From the NCBI RefSeq assembly GCF_030440555.1, contig NZ_CP047118.1:806001-870000 (forward strand): a stretch of 64,000 nt of DNA, written 5' to 3'. The notes under the pieces are model-generated. The model did no database searches and was not told the origin of the DNA. It was given only the letters and a program-made list of their open reading frames with translations. The number at the start of each line of letters is the position of its first letter. The first letter of the stretch is position 1. The translations under genes and the position numbers were made by a program. This DNA is from Corynebacterium caspium DSM 44850. GTDB lineage: Bacteria > Actinomycetota > Actinomycetes > Mycobacteriales > Mycobacteriaceae. Below are positions 54,753-64,000 of the stretch, one piece after another.

Positions 54753-57434
54753 ATGCAGACCCACGAGATCCGCGAGCGATTCACTAACCATTTTGTGGCC
54801 ACTGGTCACACCGAGGTCCCCAGTGCCTCTTTGATTCTGGACGACCCCAATTTACTTTTTGTTAATGCCGGAATGGTGCCGTTTAAACCTTATTTCTTGG
54901 GGCAGCAAAATCCACCATTTCCTAATGGTACGGCTACCTCTATTCAAAAATGTGTGCGCACTTTGGATATCGAAGAAGTAGGCATTACTACTCGCCACAA
55001 TACTTTTTTCCAGATGGCTGGAAATTTCTCTTTTGGGCAGTACTTCAAAGAAGGGGCAATTATCCATGCTTGGAAGTTGCTCACCAATAGTATCGAAGAC
55101 GGTGGTTTTGGCTTAGATCCAGAACGCTTATGGGTCACCGTTTATTTAGATGACGATGAATCTGAAGATATCTGGCATGAAAAAGTGGGGGTGCCTCGGG
55201 AGCGTATTCAACGCTTGGGTATGGAGGATAACTACTGGTCTATGGGGATTCCTGGCCCTTGTGGACCGTGTTCGGAAATCTATTATGATCGCGGACCAGA
55301 ATATGGCAAAGAAGGCGGCCCAGTTGCCGATGATAGCCGCTATATGGAGATCTGGAATTTGGTCTTCATGGAAAAAGAACGTGGCGAAGGCACCGGTAAA
55401 GGTAGCTTTGAAATCATTGGCGATCTACCTAAAAAGAATATTGATACCGGGTTAGGTATTGAGCGCGTTGCTTGTATTTTGCAAGGCGTAGATAATGTTT
55501 ATGAAACTGACCTGTTAAATCCGGTAATCAAAATTGCAGAAAAAGTAACCGGTTCCACTTATGAAGATCCCCAGGCGGATCGCACTGACGATATCCGCTT
55601 CCGGGTAATCGCAGACCATTCGCGTACTGCGATGATGCTGATTCTTGACGGGGTTACCCCTTCTAATGAAGGGCGCGGCTATATTCTGCGCCGGCTATTG
55701 CGTCGTATTATTCGCTCAGCTCGACTCCTTGGTGCCCAAGGCAAAACTATGGATGCCTTCATGGAAACCATTATGGACACCATGCAGCCTTCTTTTCCAG
55801 AAATCGCGGAAAGCAGGGAGCGAATCCGTCGTACCGCTGCTGCTGAGGAAACTGCTTTCTTGCGCACTTTGGAAGCCGGTACGCATCTTTTTGATAACAC
55901 TGTAGAAGAATTAGGTAGCGCTGGCTCTAAGACCCTATCTGGGGAGCGCGCCTTTGAACTCCATGACACTTATGGTTTCCCAATTGACCTCACCTTGGAA
56001 ATGGCTTCTGAAGCTGGACTCAAGGTGGACATGGAAGCTTTTAATGCGGCGATGACGCAACAGCGCGAGCGCGCTAAGGCTGATAACCGGGCAAAAAAGC
56101 ACGCTCATACCGATCTTTCGGTATATCGCGAATGGGTGGATAATTTCCCAACAGAATTCGTTGGATATTCTGAGCTTGAAGCTAGCGGCAAAATTTTAGG
56201 TCTAGTTAGCGAGGGCATATCTCAGCCAGAAGCCCAGGTAGGCCAGCAGGTTGAGGTCATTTTGGATAGCACCCCCATGTATGCCGAATCTGGGGGACAA
56301 ATGGGCGATCGCGGGAAAATTCGTACCCCTGGTGGAATTTTGCAGGTAGATGATGTGCAGCGCATCGGTAAGAAACTTTGGGTGCACCGGGCCACCGTTA
56401 CTGAAGGTGGAATTGCCGTAGGGGAAAATGTGACCACCCAGGTAGATCAAGCTTGGCGTCATGGAGCTCGCCAGGCACACTCTGCCACACACTTGATTCA
56501 CGCTGCTTTGCGCCAGGTACTTGGGCCAACGGCAGTGCAGGCAGGTTCTTTGAATCGTCCTGGTTACTTGCGCTTTGACTTTAACTACACAGAACAGCTC
56601 ACTGCAGAACAAGTACAAGAAATCCAGCTCATTGCCAACCAGGCAGTAGATACTGACTGGGAAGTACACACTGTGGAAACCACCCTAGATAAAGCTCGAG
56701 ATATGGGTGCTTTGGCGCTATTTGGCGAAAACTATGGCGATACTGTGCGCGTAGTCGAAATCGGTGGGCCTTTCTCCATGGAATTATGTGGTGGCACCCA
56801 CGTAAAGCACTCCTCGCAAATTGGGCCGATTTCAGTGCTTGGAGAGTCCTCGGTTGGCTCCGGTGCGCGCCGTATTGAAGCTTTTTCTGGTCTGGATGCT
56901 TTTAAATTCATGCAGAAAGAAACTGCTCTTGCTGCTGGCTTAGCGACCGAATTCAAGGTGCCAACTGGGGATTTGCCAGCGCGCATTGCCGGTTTGGTAA
57001 ATCGCCTCCAAGAAGCCGAGAAGAAAGTTGAGCAGCTACGACGCGCCCAGCTTGCTGCACAATCAGCGGAATTTATAGCGGCTGCTCATGAAATTAATGG
57101 CATTTTGGTAGTAACAGGCCGAGTACATGATGGTATATCAGCAGCTGACCTGCGTACTTTCGCCAATGAAGCACGTGGGCGTCTCAAGGATCGCGAAGCT
57201 GTAATTGCTATTGGTTCTCATGATCCAGCAGCTGATAAGGCTCCTTTTATCGTCGCGGCGACACCTGCTGCGGTAAAGCGTGGAGTTCATGCCGGCAAGT
57301 TGGTACAGCTGTTAAGCGGGTATCTCAAAGGCCGTGGTGGCGGAAAGGCTGATATGGCCCAAGGTTCTGGCAATGATATCGCCGGCCTTGAAGCAGGTCT
57401 TTCTGCAGTTAAAGCGGAGATAGAAGCCCTCTAA
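54753..57434 (+). CDS. alaS: Alanyl-tRNA synthetase
   Basis: Class II synthetase for tRNA-Ala with editing. The 893-aa protein has the catalytic core ([41 protein letters not shown] in part, [18 protein letters not shown]), the editing domain with zinc motif [12 protein letters not shown] and MELCGGTHV, a coiled-coil region around [13 protein letters not shown] and the C-terminal DHHA1/C-Ala domain with [14 protein letters not shown]. The length is normal. ATG 54753 is preceded by GAGCGAGG. A strong terminator follows. Confidence 0.97.
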   Translation: MQTHEIRERFTNHFVATGHTEVPSASLILDDPNLLFVNAGMVPFKPYFLGQQNPPFPNGTATSIQKCVRTLDIEEVGITTRHNTFFQMAGNFSFGQYFKEGAIIHAWKLLTNSIEDGGFGLDPERLWVTVYLDDDESEDIWHEKVGVPRERIQRLGMEDNYWSMGIPGPCGPCSEIYYDRGPEYGKEGGPVADDSRYMEIWNLVFMEKERGEGTGKGSFEIIGDLPKKNIDTGLGIERVACILQGVDNVYETDLLNPVIKIAEKVTGSTYEDPQADRTDDIRFRVIADHSRTAMMLILDGVTPSNEGRGYILRRLLRRIIRSARLLGAQGKTMDAFMETIMDTMQPSFPEIAESRERIRRTAAAEETAFLRTLEAGTHLFDNTVEELGSAGSKTLSGERAFELHDTYGFPIDLTLEMASEAGLKVDMEAFNAAMTQQRERAKADNRAKKHAHTDLSVYREWVDNFPTEFVGYSELEASGKILGLVSEGISQPEAQVGQQVEVILDSTPMYAESGGQMGDRGKIRTPGGILQVDDVQRIGKKLWVHRATVTEGGIAVGENVTTQVDQAWRHGARQAHSATHLIHAALRQVLGPTAVQAGSLNRPGYLRFDFNYTEQLTAEQVQEIQLIANQAVDTDWEVHTVETTLDKARDMGALALFGENYGDTVRVVEIGGPFSMELCGGTHVKHSSQIGPISVLGESSVGSGARRIEAFSGLDAFKFMQKETALAAGLATEFKVPTGDLPARIAGLVNRLQEAEKKVEQLRRAQLAAQSAEFIAAAHEINGILVVTGRVHDGISAADLRTFANEARGRLKDREAVIAIGSHDPAADKAPFIVAATPAAVKRGVHAGKLVQLLSGYLKGRGGGKADMAQGSGNDIAGLEAGLSAVKAEIEAL

Positions 57435-57496
57435 GCCTGCTAAATAAGTATTTTAGGAACAGTAACTTTTAAAGTTTTGAAGCTTTAAAGAACTGT

Positions 57497-57541
57497 AGAA
57501 GTGATCGCGAAACAAGCGTGTTTCGTGATCACTTCTTTATA
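57497..57541 (+). terminator. Rho-independent terminator after alaS
   Basis: A 17-bp stem (57497-57513 with 57520-57536; one G-T pair), of AGAAGTGATCGCGAAAC type, followed by TTTAT. Confidence 0.88.
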
Positions 57542-57619
57542 ATTTCCGGTACTTTAGATGGAGAACTAGGGGCATAGACTTTAGACAGAAGCTCTAGCAG
57601 CCGAAACCGAAAGGCAAGT

Positions 57620-58144
57620 ATGAAGGTAGACGTGGATACTCCTGGAGTTGCTGATCCAGGCCCCGGTCGTCGCATCGGTATTGATGTGGGAACTGTGCGT
57701 ATTGGGGTAGCAGTTAGCGATCCTGCGGGCATTTTAGCTACTCCGGTAGAAACGGTGCCACGGGAAACCGACTTCAATGACCCAGACTTAGAAGATATTG
57801 ATCGGCTGCTGGAAATAATTGCCAATAATCAAGCTGTCGAAGTTGTAGTAGGTATGCCCAGGGATCTAAAAGGTAATGGATCTCGCAGTGTGCTGCATGC
57901 GCTAGATATTTCACGTCGTTTAAGAAGGCGCCTAGAAACTGGGGATACTTCAATTCCGGTACGCATGGCCGATGAACGTCTTACTACCGTGGCGGCTACT
58001 AATGCACTTAGAGCTTGTGGGATTAATGCGCGAAAAGGTCGCAAGATAATTGATCAGGCAGCCGCTGTACAGATTCTACAGACGTGGCTAGATGGTCGCG
58101 CTAATTATTTAAACCGGATGTCCCAGGAAGAGAGATCTCAGTGA
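57620..58144 (+). CDS. ruvX: YqgF/RuvX family nuclease (putative Holliday junction resolvase)
   Basis: An RNase H-fold nuclease, linked in E. coli to 16S rRNA 5' maturation and proposed as an alternative resolvase. The 174-aa protein has [20 protein letters not shown] (first Asp), [29 protein letters not shown] (Glu) and [17 protein letters not shown] (Asp). It overlaps mltG by 4 nt. The order alaS-ruvX-mltG-aroE is conserved in actinobacteria. Confidence 0.93.
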   Translation: MKVDVDTPGVADPGPGRRIGIDVGTVRIGVAVSDPAGILATPVETVPRETDFNDPDLEDIDRLLEIIANNQAVEVVVGMPRDLKGNGSRSVLHALDISRRLRRRLETGDTSIPVRMADERLTTVAATNALRACGINARKGRKIIDQAAAVQILQTWLDGRANYLNRMSQEERSQ

Positions 58145-59331
58145 ACGCTCGATTTCGGATGGAACCTAAATATGTAAAGCGGCGCCAACGTGGACTTGCG
58201 GTGGTAATAGCTGCGGCCATTTTGATCGTAGCCTCTGTAATTTATATCGGAATACGTGTCACCGAATCTAAAGATTATGAAGGTGCGGGAACCACGGAAA
58301 CAGTATTGGTAGAAGTTCCTGAAGGTTCCTCACTTTCTGAATTAGGTCCGGATTTAGTTTCCAAAAATGTGATTAAAACTAATGACGCTTTCCAAAGTGC
58401 GGCCTTTATGCACTCTATGGCCTCAACTTTGAAGCCAGGTATTTATCGTCTTAATACCAAGATGAGTGCTAAGGCTGCAATTGAAGCCCTCTTGACTCCG
58501 AGTAAATACCAAATCGAACTCCTCGATGTACACGGTGGTGCGACCTTGGAAGATGTCACCGTGGTCGGCGGAAAAACTCGGGCTGGAATTTTCTCCCAAA
58601 TTACTGAAATTGCTTGTAATCAAGTACCAGAATCAAGTGGCACTTGTCAGATTTCAGTACCAGAATTACGTAAAGTAGCTGCCGAAGCTGATCCCCAAGA
58701 ATTAGGGGTCCCTATTTGGGCTCAGGATGCGGTACGTTCCAGAGCTAAAGACGCCAAGCGTTTAGAGGGCCTTATCCGACCCGGTCTGTATGTTGTTGAT
58801 CCGGCAAAAACCGCGCCAGAAATTTTGACCGACATCATTACGCGTTCGGCAAAATACTATGATTCAACAGATATTGCCGGCCGGGCTAAAGCTATTGGTT
58901 TGAGTCCTTATGAACTATTAATTGCAGCATCTCTGGTGGAAAGAGAAGTACCTGCTAGTGATTTCCCTAAGGGGGCTCGCGTTATTCTAAACCGCTTAGC
59001 AGCTCCGATGCGGCTGCAGTTTGATTCCACTGTGAACTATGGTCTAGATGAGCAAGAAGTGGCGACTACAGACCAAGACCGAGAAAAAGTAACTCCATGG
59101 AATACCTATGCTTCCGATGGTCTGCCAGCAACTCCAATTGCTTCGCCCTCTGATGCTGCCGTTGCTGCTATGGAAAACCCAGCTCCGGGAAACTGGCTAT
59201 ATTTTGTCACCGTTGATCCCATCACAGGGCGCACAGTATTCAATGATGATTTTGAGAGCCATGAACGCGCAATTGAAGAAGCGCGTGCTGCCGGGGTGCT
59301 AAATAGTAATAGGGAAAATAATGGCCGATAG
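58141..59331 (+). CDS. mltG: Endolytic murein transglycosylase MltG
   Basis: Cleaves nascent glycan strands and so sets their length. The 396-aa protein has a short cytosolic N-terminus, one helix (about 18-38, [20 protein letters not shown]), a LysM-like domain ([22 protein letters not shown]) and a YceG catalytic domain with [20 protein letters not shown] (catalytic Glu in LVERE), [20 protein letters not shown] and [18 protein letters not shown]. The GTG start overlaps ruvX by 4 nt. Its 3' end overlaps aroE by 11 nt. Confidence 0.95.
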   Translation: MNARFRMEPKYVKRRQRGLAVVIAAAILIVASVIYIGIRVTESKDYEGAGTTETVLVEVPEGSSLSELGPDLVSKNVIKTNDAFQSAAFMHSMASTLKPGIYRLNTKMSAKAAIEALLTPSKYQIELLDVHGGATLEDVTVVGGKTRAGIFSQITEIACNQVPESSGTCQISVPELRKVAAEADPQELGVPIWAQDAVRSRAKDAKRLEGLIRPGLYVVDPAKTAPEILTDIITRSAKYYDSTDIAGRAKAIGLSPYELLIAASLVEREVPASDFPKGARVILNRLAAPMRLQFDSTVNYGLDEQEVATTDQDREKVTPWNTYASDGLPATPIASPSDAAVAAMENPAPGNWLYFVTVDPITGRTVFNDDFESHERAIEEARAAGVLNSNRENNGR

Positions 59332-60190
59332 CCTTAAGATTACGCATCGTGCTGCGGTACTTGGCAGCCCAATTGCGCATTCCCTCTCACCTGTGCTGCA
59401 TAATTCTGGCTACGCAGCTTTAGGTTTAAACAGCTGGGAATATAATCGCTTTGAGTGTACAGAAACCCAATTGCCGGATTTTTTATCCCAAAGCGATCCC
59501 AGCTATAGAGGCTTTTCAGTCACTATGCCAGGCAAAATCATGGCTCTAAGAATTGCTAATGAAGATACTCCGCGTGCTCGCGCAATTGGCGCAGCTAATA
59601 CACTGATTCGCACTGCTACCGGATGGTGCGCAGATAATACCGATGTAGCTGGCATCTCGGGTTGTCTGAAAGAAATCGGAATAACTGCTGCTAAACCGGC
59701 TTCTTATGCAGTAGTAATAGGTGCAGGAGGAACTTCTCGGCCCGCAATTTGGGCTTTGGGGGAATTAGGTTTTAAGCACATCATCGTACTTAATCGCAGT
59801 GATCGTAGCAGCCAATTAGCGCCGCTGCTAGCAGGTACTGATATCAAGCTTGAATTTCACACTTTTGCCGAAATTTGCACCGAACCAGCAGCGCTAGCAC
59901 AGCTAATAGCTGGGGCAGCAGTACTGATTTCTACGGTACCGGCGGCAGCTATTGAGCCATATATTGCGGATTTAGCGCATGCGCCGGTAGTAGATGTGAT
60001 TTATGATCCCTGGCCTACCCCTTTAACGGTGCATGCAGCTGCGAATGGCTACCTGTCTGCTGGTGGGCATATTATGCTGGCTTATCAAGCTTTCGAACAA
60101 TTTGAGCTGTTTACTGGGTATCCAGCACCGCGGGAAGCTATGCGCCAGGCACTTTATGAAAAACTAGGCCTTACTTCTGCACTGCTCTAA
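59321..60190 (+). CDS. aroE: Shikimate 5-dehydrogenase
   Basis: NADPH-dependent reduction of 3-dehydroshikimate to shikimate. The 289-aa protein has AAVLGSPIAHSLSPVLHN (substrate serines), GFSVTMPGKIMAL (catalytic Lys; MPGK in place of MPHK), WCADNTDVAGI, a Rossmann glycine loop VIGAGGTSRPAIWAL, and YDPWPTPL near the C-terminus. The start ATG lies inside the end of mltG, indicating coupling. It opens a run of aromatic pathway genes. Confidence 0.94.
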   Translation: MADSLKITHRAAVLGSPIAHSLSPVLHNSGYAALGLNSWEYNRFECTETQLPDFLSQSDPSYRGFSVTMPGKIMALRIANEDTPRARAIGAANTLIRTATGWCADNTDVAGISGCLKEIGITAAKPASYAVVIGAGGTSRPAIWALGELGFKHIIVLNRSDRSSQLAPLLAGTDIKLEFHTFAEICTEPAALAQLIAGAAVLISTVPAAAIEPYIADLAHAPVVDVIYDPWPTPLTVHAAANGYLSAGGHIMLAYQAFEQFELFTGYPAPREAMRQALYEKLGLTSALL

Positions 60191-60208
60191 CGCTATAGTT
60201 ATCTCCCC

Positions 60209-60613
60209 ATGGGGGTATTTATCGCAGCCTTATGGGCTGGAATTTTAACTTATGGGGATTTAAAGAACCGTCGATTGCCAGATTGGCTCACAATTCCGGC
60301 ACTCGGTTATGCAATTTTATGGGCTTTTAAAAATGGCCAAAGCTTAGCGCTTTGGGGTGGCGTAATGTGGGCTGGAATATATTTTCTAGCCGCCCTAAAA
60401 GGAGCTGGAATCGGGGGAGGAGATATTAAACTAGCTGCAAGTTTAGGGATTTTTGCCTGGGCTGCAGCAGGTATTTGGGGGTTATGGGTGGCTATCTTTT
60501 TGGCTAATTTAATATCGCTTTTAGCCGCATTGCTGGGGCGACAAAAGAGGGTGCCGCATGGGCCAGCAATGCTGCTTGCTACCGCTATAAGTTTGGGCTT
60601 GCCAAGTTTATGA
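60209..60613 (+). CDS. Prepilin peptidase-like aspartic protease (A24 family, minimal)
   Basis: A 134-aa polytopic protein with the two catalytic Asp of the A24 fold: Asp17 in [17 protein letters not shown] and the GxGD-type [14 protein letters not shown] (about residues 69-82). It lacks the N-terminal methyltransferase domain of PilD, like TadV/CpaA peptidases of tight-adherence systems. No pilin or tad gene is nearby. A TATAGT box 9 nt before ATG 60209 may give it its own near-leaderless transcript, while position also permits co-transcription with aroE and aroC (18 and 13 nt gaps). Confidence 0.87.
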   Translation: MGVFIAALWAGILTYGDLKNRRLPDWLTIPALGYAILWAFKNGQSLALWGGVMWAGIYFLAALKGAGIGGGDIKLAASLGIFAWAAAGIWGLWVAIFLANLISLLAALLGRQKRVPHGPAMLLATAISLGLPSL

Positions 60614-60626
60614 CACAATAGAGCCC

Positions 60627-61844
60627 ATGCTTCGTTGGACTACTGCAGGTGAGTCGCATGGACAAGCCCTCATTGCAATGCTGGAAAATATGCCCGCTGG
60701 TGTTTCTGTCACTGCACAGGACATCTCACTGCAGCTCGCACGTCGCCGTTTAGGCTATGGGCGTGGTGCCCGGATGAAATTTGAAAGTGATGAGCTCACC
60801 TTATTAACCGGTATTTTAAGAGGCCGCACTATAGGTAGCCCCATTGCTATTCAGATAGGTAATTCTGAATGGCCTAAATGGACCACAATTATGTCTCCGG
60901 ATCCTCTAGATATGGAGGATCCTGCCATTCAAGCAGCTTTTCAATCTGGACGTGGCGCTAAATTAACTCGACCACGCCCTGGGCATGCCGATTTGCCAGG
61001 GATGATCAAATATGGTTTTGACGAAGCTCGCCCCGTCTTGGAGCGCTCTTCTGCTAGAGAAACTGCTGCGCGGGTAGCTGCGGCTACGGTGGCTCGTAAT
61101 TTCTTGCGAGAAGTTCTAGGGGTAGAAGTATTCTCCCACGTATTAAGCATTGGCCCATCTACGCCTACCTCCCTAGATACAGTGCCCACTGCAGCAGATC
61201 TACCTGCTATTGATGAATCTCCGGTGCGCGCTTTCTATAAAGATGCTGAAGAATCCATGATTGCAGAGATTGAAAAAGCCAAGCGTCAAGGAGATACCCT
61301 TGGCGGGGTAGTGGAAGTACGTGTAGCCGGATTACCTATTGGTTTGGGTTCGCATATTTCCGGGGAAGAACGCCTTGATGCCCAGTTAGCCGGGGCTTTA
61401 ATGGGCATTCAATCTGTAAAAGGAGTAGAAATCGGGGATGGATTTGCCGAAGCTCGGCGCCCAGGCACTGCCGCTCATGATGAAATAGTTCGAGATGCCG
61501 CAGGCAAATTAACTCGACTTTCAAATCGTGCCGGTGGCATCGAAGGAGGGATGACTAATGGCGAAACTTTAGTTGCCAGGGTGGCCTTTAAACCGATTTC
61601 GACGGTGCCACGTGCTTTGAAAACCATTGATATGAAAGACGGTTCCCCAGCAACCGGAATACACCAGCGCTCCGATGTTTGTGCAGTTCCTGCCGGCGGG
61701 GTAGTTGCTGAAGCTATGGTGGCTTTAGTACTTGCTCGGGCAGTTTTGCAGAAATTCGGAGGAGATAGTCTAGAGGAGACCCTTCGCAATGTGCAGGCCA
61801 CTCAACGTGCCGTTGCCCAGCGCTTTGCCTTTGAGGAGAGCTGA
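60627..61844 (+). CDS. aroC: Chorismate synthase
   Basis: FMN-dependent conversion of EPSP to chorismate. The 405-aa protein has the family start [78 protein letters not shown] and [15 protein letters not shown], all signature regions. The length is typical of actinobacteria. It is followed by aroK after a 1-nt gap. Confidence 0.97.
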   Translation: MLRWTTAGESHGQALIAMLENMPAGVSVTAQDISLQLARRRLGYGRGARMKFESDELTLLTGILRGRTIGSPIAIQIGNSEWPKWTTIMSPDPLDMEDPAIQAAFQSGRGAKLTRPRPGHADLPGMIKYGFDEARPVLERSSARETAARVAAATVARNFLREVLGVEVFSHVLSIGPSTPTSLDTVPTAADLPAIDESPVRAFYKDAEESMIAEIEKAKRQGDTLGGVVEVRVAGLPIGLGSHISGEERLDAQLAGALMGIQSVKGVEIGDGFAEARRPGTAAHDEIVRDAAGKLTRLSNRAGGIEGGMTNGETLVARVAFKPISTVPRALKTIDMKDGSPATGIHQRSDVCAVPAGGVVAEAMVALVLARAVLQKFGGDSLEETLRNVQATQRAVAQRFAFEES

Positions 61845-61845
61845 T

Positions 61846-62367
61846 ATGACTGCAGATTCACGTCCTAAATTAGTTTTGGTAGGACCCCCGGGTGCCGGTA
61901 AATCTACTGTGGCCAGGCGGGTATCTCATGCTTTAAATATGCCTTTAGTTGATTCTGATCTACTTATTGAGGAAGAAACTGGGAAGCCTTGTGGCCAAGT
62001 TTTTGCCACTATTGGCGAGCCTGCTTTTAGAGAACTTGAAGCTCGCCTGGTGGCCAAAGCCTTGCGAACTACTGGTGTAGTGAGCCTTGGTGGGGGTGCC
62101 GTGATAAATGCGGAAACCCGGAAATTGCTAGATGATCTAGACGTGGTGTGGCTTGATGTTAGTGCCGAAGAAGGCACGCGTCGTACTAGCGCTGAAGATA
62201 ACCGTCCAGTTTTAAGTGCGGCAGATCCTTTAGAGCATTATCGCAACCTCTTAGCTAGCCGCGAGAGCTTTTATCGAGAGGTGGCTTCATATCGCATTTT
62301 AAGCGATAACCGCAGCCCAGCCCAGATAACCACCCAAATACTTACGTGGCTTGACCAAGAGAAATAA
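61846..62367 (+). CDS. aroK: Shikimate kinase
   Basis: Phosphorylates shikimate at the 3-hydroxyl. I choose ATG 61846 (173 aa) with GAGGAG 8 nt upstream. The longer frame from 61789 lies inside aroC. Features are Walker A VGPPGAGKSTVARR, the shikimate-binding DSDLLIEEETG, GGGAV in VSLGGGAVINAETR, and the lid region EDNRPVLSAADPLEHY. It is next to aroB, 6-12 nt apart depending on the aroB start. Confidence 0.95.
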   Translation: MTADSRPKLVLVGPPGAGKSTVARRVSHALNMPLVDSDLLIEEETGKPCGQVFATIGEPAFRELEARLVAKALRTTGVVSLGGGAVINAETRKLLDDLDVVWLDVSAEEGTRRTSAEDNRPVLSAADPLEHYRNLLASRESFYREVASYRILSDNRSPAQITTQILTWLDQEK

Positions 62368-62379
62368 GGAAAATTGCGC

Positions 62380-63510
62380 ATGGAACATCACCCTTTGGCA
62401 GCTGCTAATGCTGGAGCACTACAGCCTACAAAAATAGCGGTTAATGGTCCGCAGCCTTATGAGGTCACCATTGGCTTTGGTCTAGATTCAGAATTACTTT
62501 CGGTAATACAGCAGTTGGGTGCCCAGCAGGCTTTGCTATTGCATCAGCCCACAGTTACTGCCCACGCCCAAAAAATTGCGGCGGCACTGGAATCCACTGG
62601 CTTGCAGATTTCGCTTCTGGAACTTCCAGATGCCGAGGAAGCGAAATCTATCGCAGTTCTGTCAGCAGTATGGGATCGGTGTGCTGAACTAGGGCTTAAC
62701 CGACGAGACCTCATCGTGGGTCTTGGTGGGGGTGCGATGACTGACTTGGCTGGTTTTGTGGCTGCAACTTGGATGCGCGGCATAAAGGTAGTACATATTT
62801 CTACCTCTTTGCTAGGTGGGGTCGATGCCGCAGTTGGGGGAAAAACTGGCATTAATACTGCGGCTGGAAAGAATCTAGTAGGGGCTTTTCATGAACCAGC
62901 AGCGGTGCTAATAGATGTTGAGCATATGCGTTCTTTGCCGCTTAAAGAGACCATTTCAGGTTCTGCGGAGATCATTAAAACTGGTTTTATTGCGGATCCA
63001 ACAATTCTTGATTTATATGAAAAGGATCCGGCATCCTGTTTACAGGTAGGACCGGTAATGCAGGAGCTGATTGAAAAATCTGTAGCGGTAAAAGCCCAGG
63101 TAGTAAGCCAGGATTTAAAAGAATCTGGGCTGCGCGAAATCTTAAATTACGGGCATACTTTTGCTCATGCAGTGGAAAAATGTGAAAACTATCAGTGGCG
63201 TCATGGTAATGCGGTGGCTGTGGGCATGATGTTTATTGCTTATCTTTCTGAGGCGCGCGGTTTAATTGATGCTGCTTTAGTAGCTAGACACCGCCAAATA
63301 TTGGAATCTGTGGGTTTGCCTACTACTTATGCACCAGGGCATTTCGAAAAGCTTTATGAAGCTATGCTCCATGATAAGAAAAATCGCGATGGCCAAATCC
63401 GATTTGTCGCCCTAGATGGTGCGGTAGGTAAAACTACTCGTATTGCCGGGCCTAGTAAAGCGGAACTGGAAGCGGCTTATCAGCGTTTAACCCACCCAGT
63501 GAGGACCTGA
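62380..63510 (+). CDS. aroB: 3-dehydroquinate synthase
   Basis: NAD- and zinc-dependent cyclisation of DAHP. ATG 62380 (376 aa) has AAGGA 9 nt upstream. A TTG two codons earlier is too close. Motifs are [34 protein letters not shown] (NAD site), [28 protein letters not shown], and zinc ligands in [13 protein letters not shown] and [11 protein letters not shown]. Confidence 0.96.
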   Translation: MEHHPLAAANAGALQPTKIAVNGPQPYEVTIGFGLDSELLSVIQQLGAQQALLLHQPTVTAHAQKIAAALESTGLQISLLELPDAEEAKSIAVLSAVWDRCAELGLNRRDLIVGLGGGAMTDLAGFVAATWMRGIKVVHISTSLLGGVDAAVGGKTGINTAAGKNLVGAFHEPAAVLIDVEHMRSLPLKETISGSAEIIKTGFIADPTILDLYEKDPASCLQVGPVMQELIEKSVAVKAQVVSQDLKESGLREILNYGHTFAHAVEKCENYQWRHGNAVAVGMMFIAYLSEARGLIDAALVARHRQILESVGLPTTYAPGHFEKLYEAMLHDKKNRDGQIRFVALDGAVGKTTRIAGPSKAELEAAYQRLTHPVRT

Positions 63511-63514
63511 GGAT

Positions 63515-63952
63515 ATGCAGAAAATTTTGGTTATAAATGGTCCTAATTTGAATCGTTTAGGTAAAAGGCAACCAGAAATATATGGGCATACCACTCTTAA
63601 TGATGTAGAAGAGATGCTAAAAAAAGCAGCACAGCAGCTAAACGTGCAGCTCAGCTTCCTGCAAAGCAATTTTGAAGGAGTGGTATTAGAACGTATTCAC
63701 GCCGCAGCCGACGCCAATGAAGCAATAATAATCAACCCTGGAGCCTGGACACATACTTCTGTGGCGCTTAGGGATGCGCTGGCAGAAATCGCTGCTGGTC
63801 CTGGTTTTGTGGAAGTGCATATTTCTAATGTGCATGCTCGGGAACCTTTTAGACAGCACAGTTATTTATCTGCAATTGCCCGTGGTGTCATCGCTGGTCT
63901 GGGAGTTTATGGATATGTGGCGGCCTTAAATTATTTAGCGCAAGAACGCTAG
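63515..63952 (+). CDS. aroQ: Type II 3-dehydroquinate dehydratase
   Basis: Dehydrates 3-dehydroquinate to 3-dehydroshikimate. The 145-aa protein shows the type II hallmark [21 protein letters not shown] (the catalytic Arg loop with Tyr), [32 protein letters not shown] and [17 protein letters not shown] with the conserved His. It starts 4 nt after aroB and completes the aroE-C-K-B-Q series. The last 48 bp of the window show no further start. Confidence 0.96.
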   Translation: MQKILVINGPNLNRLGKRQPEIYGHTTLNDVEEMLKKAAQQLNVQLSFLQSNFEGVVLERIHAAADANEAIIINPGAWTHTSVALRDALAEIAAGPGFVEVHISNVHAREPFRQHSYLSAIARGVIAGLGVYGYVAALNYLAQER

Positions 63953-64000
63953 CTCTAAGCTCAAAATAGGTAGAATCTGGTTTAAAAAATGTGCACACGG

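Noticed and set aside
56202..56669. 155-codon antisense frame within alaS
   Set aside because: Covered by the well-conserved alaS editing region. Composition is Cys/Leu-rich with no family resemblance and no ribosome site.
1..64000. CRISPR array, IS element, prophage or integron
   Set aside because: No regularly spaced repeats, transposase, integrase or phage structural genes were seen. The only repeats are the tRNA duplication, the 18-bp coding repeat and the 9-bp triplet.

Overview
The window looks like a chromosomal core segment of a low-GC Corynebacterium (Actinobacteria). The gene order matches what I recall of the Corynebacterium glutamicum/diphtheriae backbone from sigA down to the aro cluster. 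Clade-specific markers are the mycolata envelope genes (AftC, PI-phosphate synthase, PatA, PimA), HemQ, a Lys/Ala-rich primary sigma factor, and the actinobacterial DUF3093/3710/3159/3000/4193 families. Base composition is AT-richer than in most corynebacteria. The species cannot be fixed from sequence alone.

Layout. 1-737 holds the end of a DEAD/DEAH helicase. 774-1802 is a broken DUF418 membrane protein gene. 1949-4766 carries sigA and the polyphosphate glucokinase (minus strand). 4879-10183 has the inositol phosphatase, DUF4193, DUF3093, dut, DUF3710, DUF3159 and an RNA methyltransferase. 10474-17103 has dxs, rnd, DUF3000, hemQ, msrB and aftC. 17197-18040 is a tRNA cluster in which a Val-Gly unit has been duplicated and one copy has an altered anticodon arm. 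18278-20909 is a three-gene extracytoplasmic copper/haem operon (CopC, PCuAC lipoprotein with His/Met repeats, Tat-exported DyP). 21068-27121 has thrS, a HIT protein and the phosphatidylinositol-mannoside operon. 27266-38633 has yebC, ruvCAB, yajC-secDF, a peptide-binding lipoprotein, apt and rel.

38794-44140 holds a small unrecognised secreted protein, a membrane-anchored cyclophilin, tpx, an MBL hydrolase, hisS and sdaA. 44316-49837 is the most accessory-like part: a two-gene luciferase-like monooxygenase/FMN reductase operon, a TetR regulator, and an ABC-like ATPase without a P-loop lysine coupled to a YhgE/Pip-type membrane protein. 50052-59331 has aspS, a kinase-like phosphotransferase, rarA, alaS, ruvX and mltG. 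59321-63952 is the aromatic pathway operon aroE-(prepilin peptidase)-aroC-aroK-aroB-aroQ.

Most genes are housekeeping. The points that merit attention are the aberrant tRNA, the C33 valine tRNA, the recurrent leaderless promoter layout (a TANNNT box 6-7 nt before the start codon), the pseudo-ATPase/YhgE pair, the small secreted protein, the His/Met-repeat copper lipoprotein and the decaying DUF418 gene. I see no CRISPR array, prophage, insertion sequence or origin. All identifications come from motif and context recognition by eye; no database search was run.
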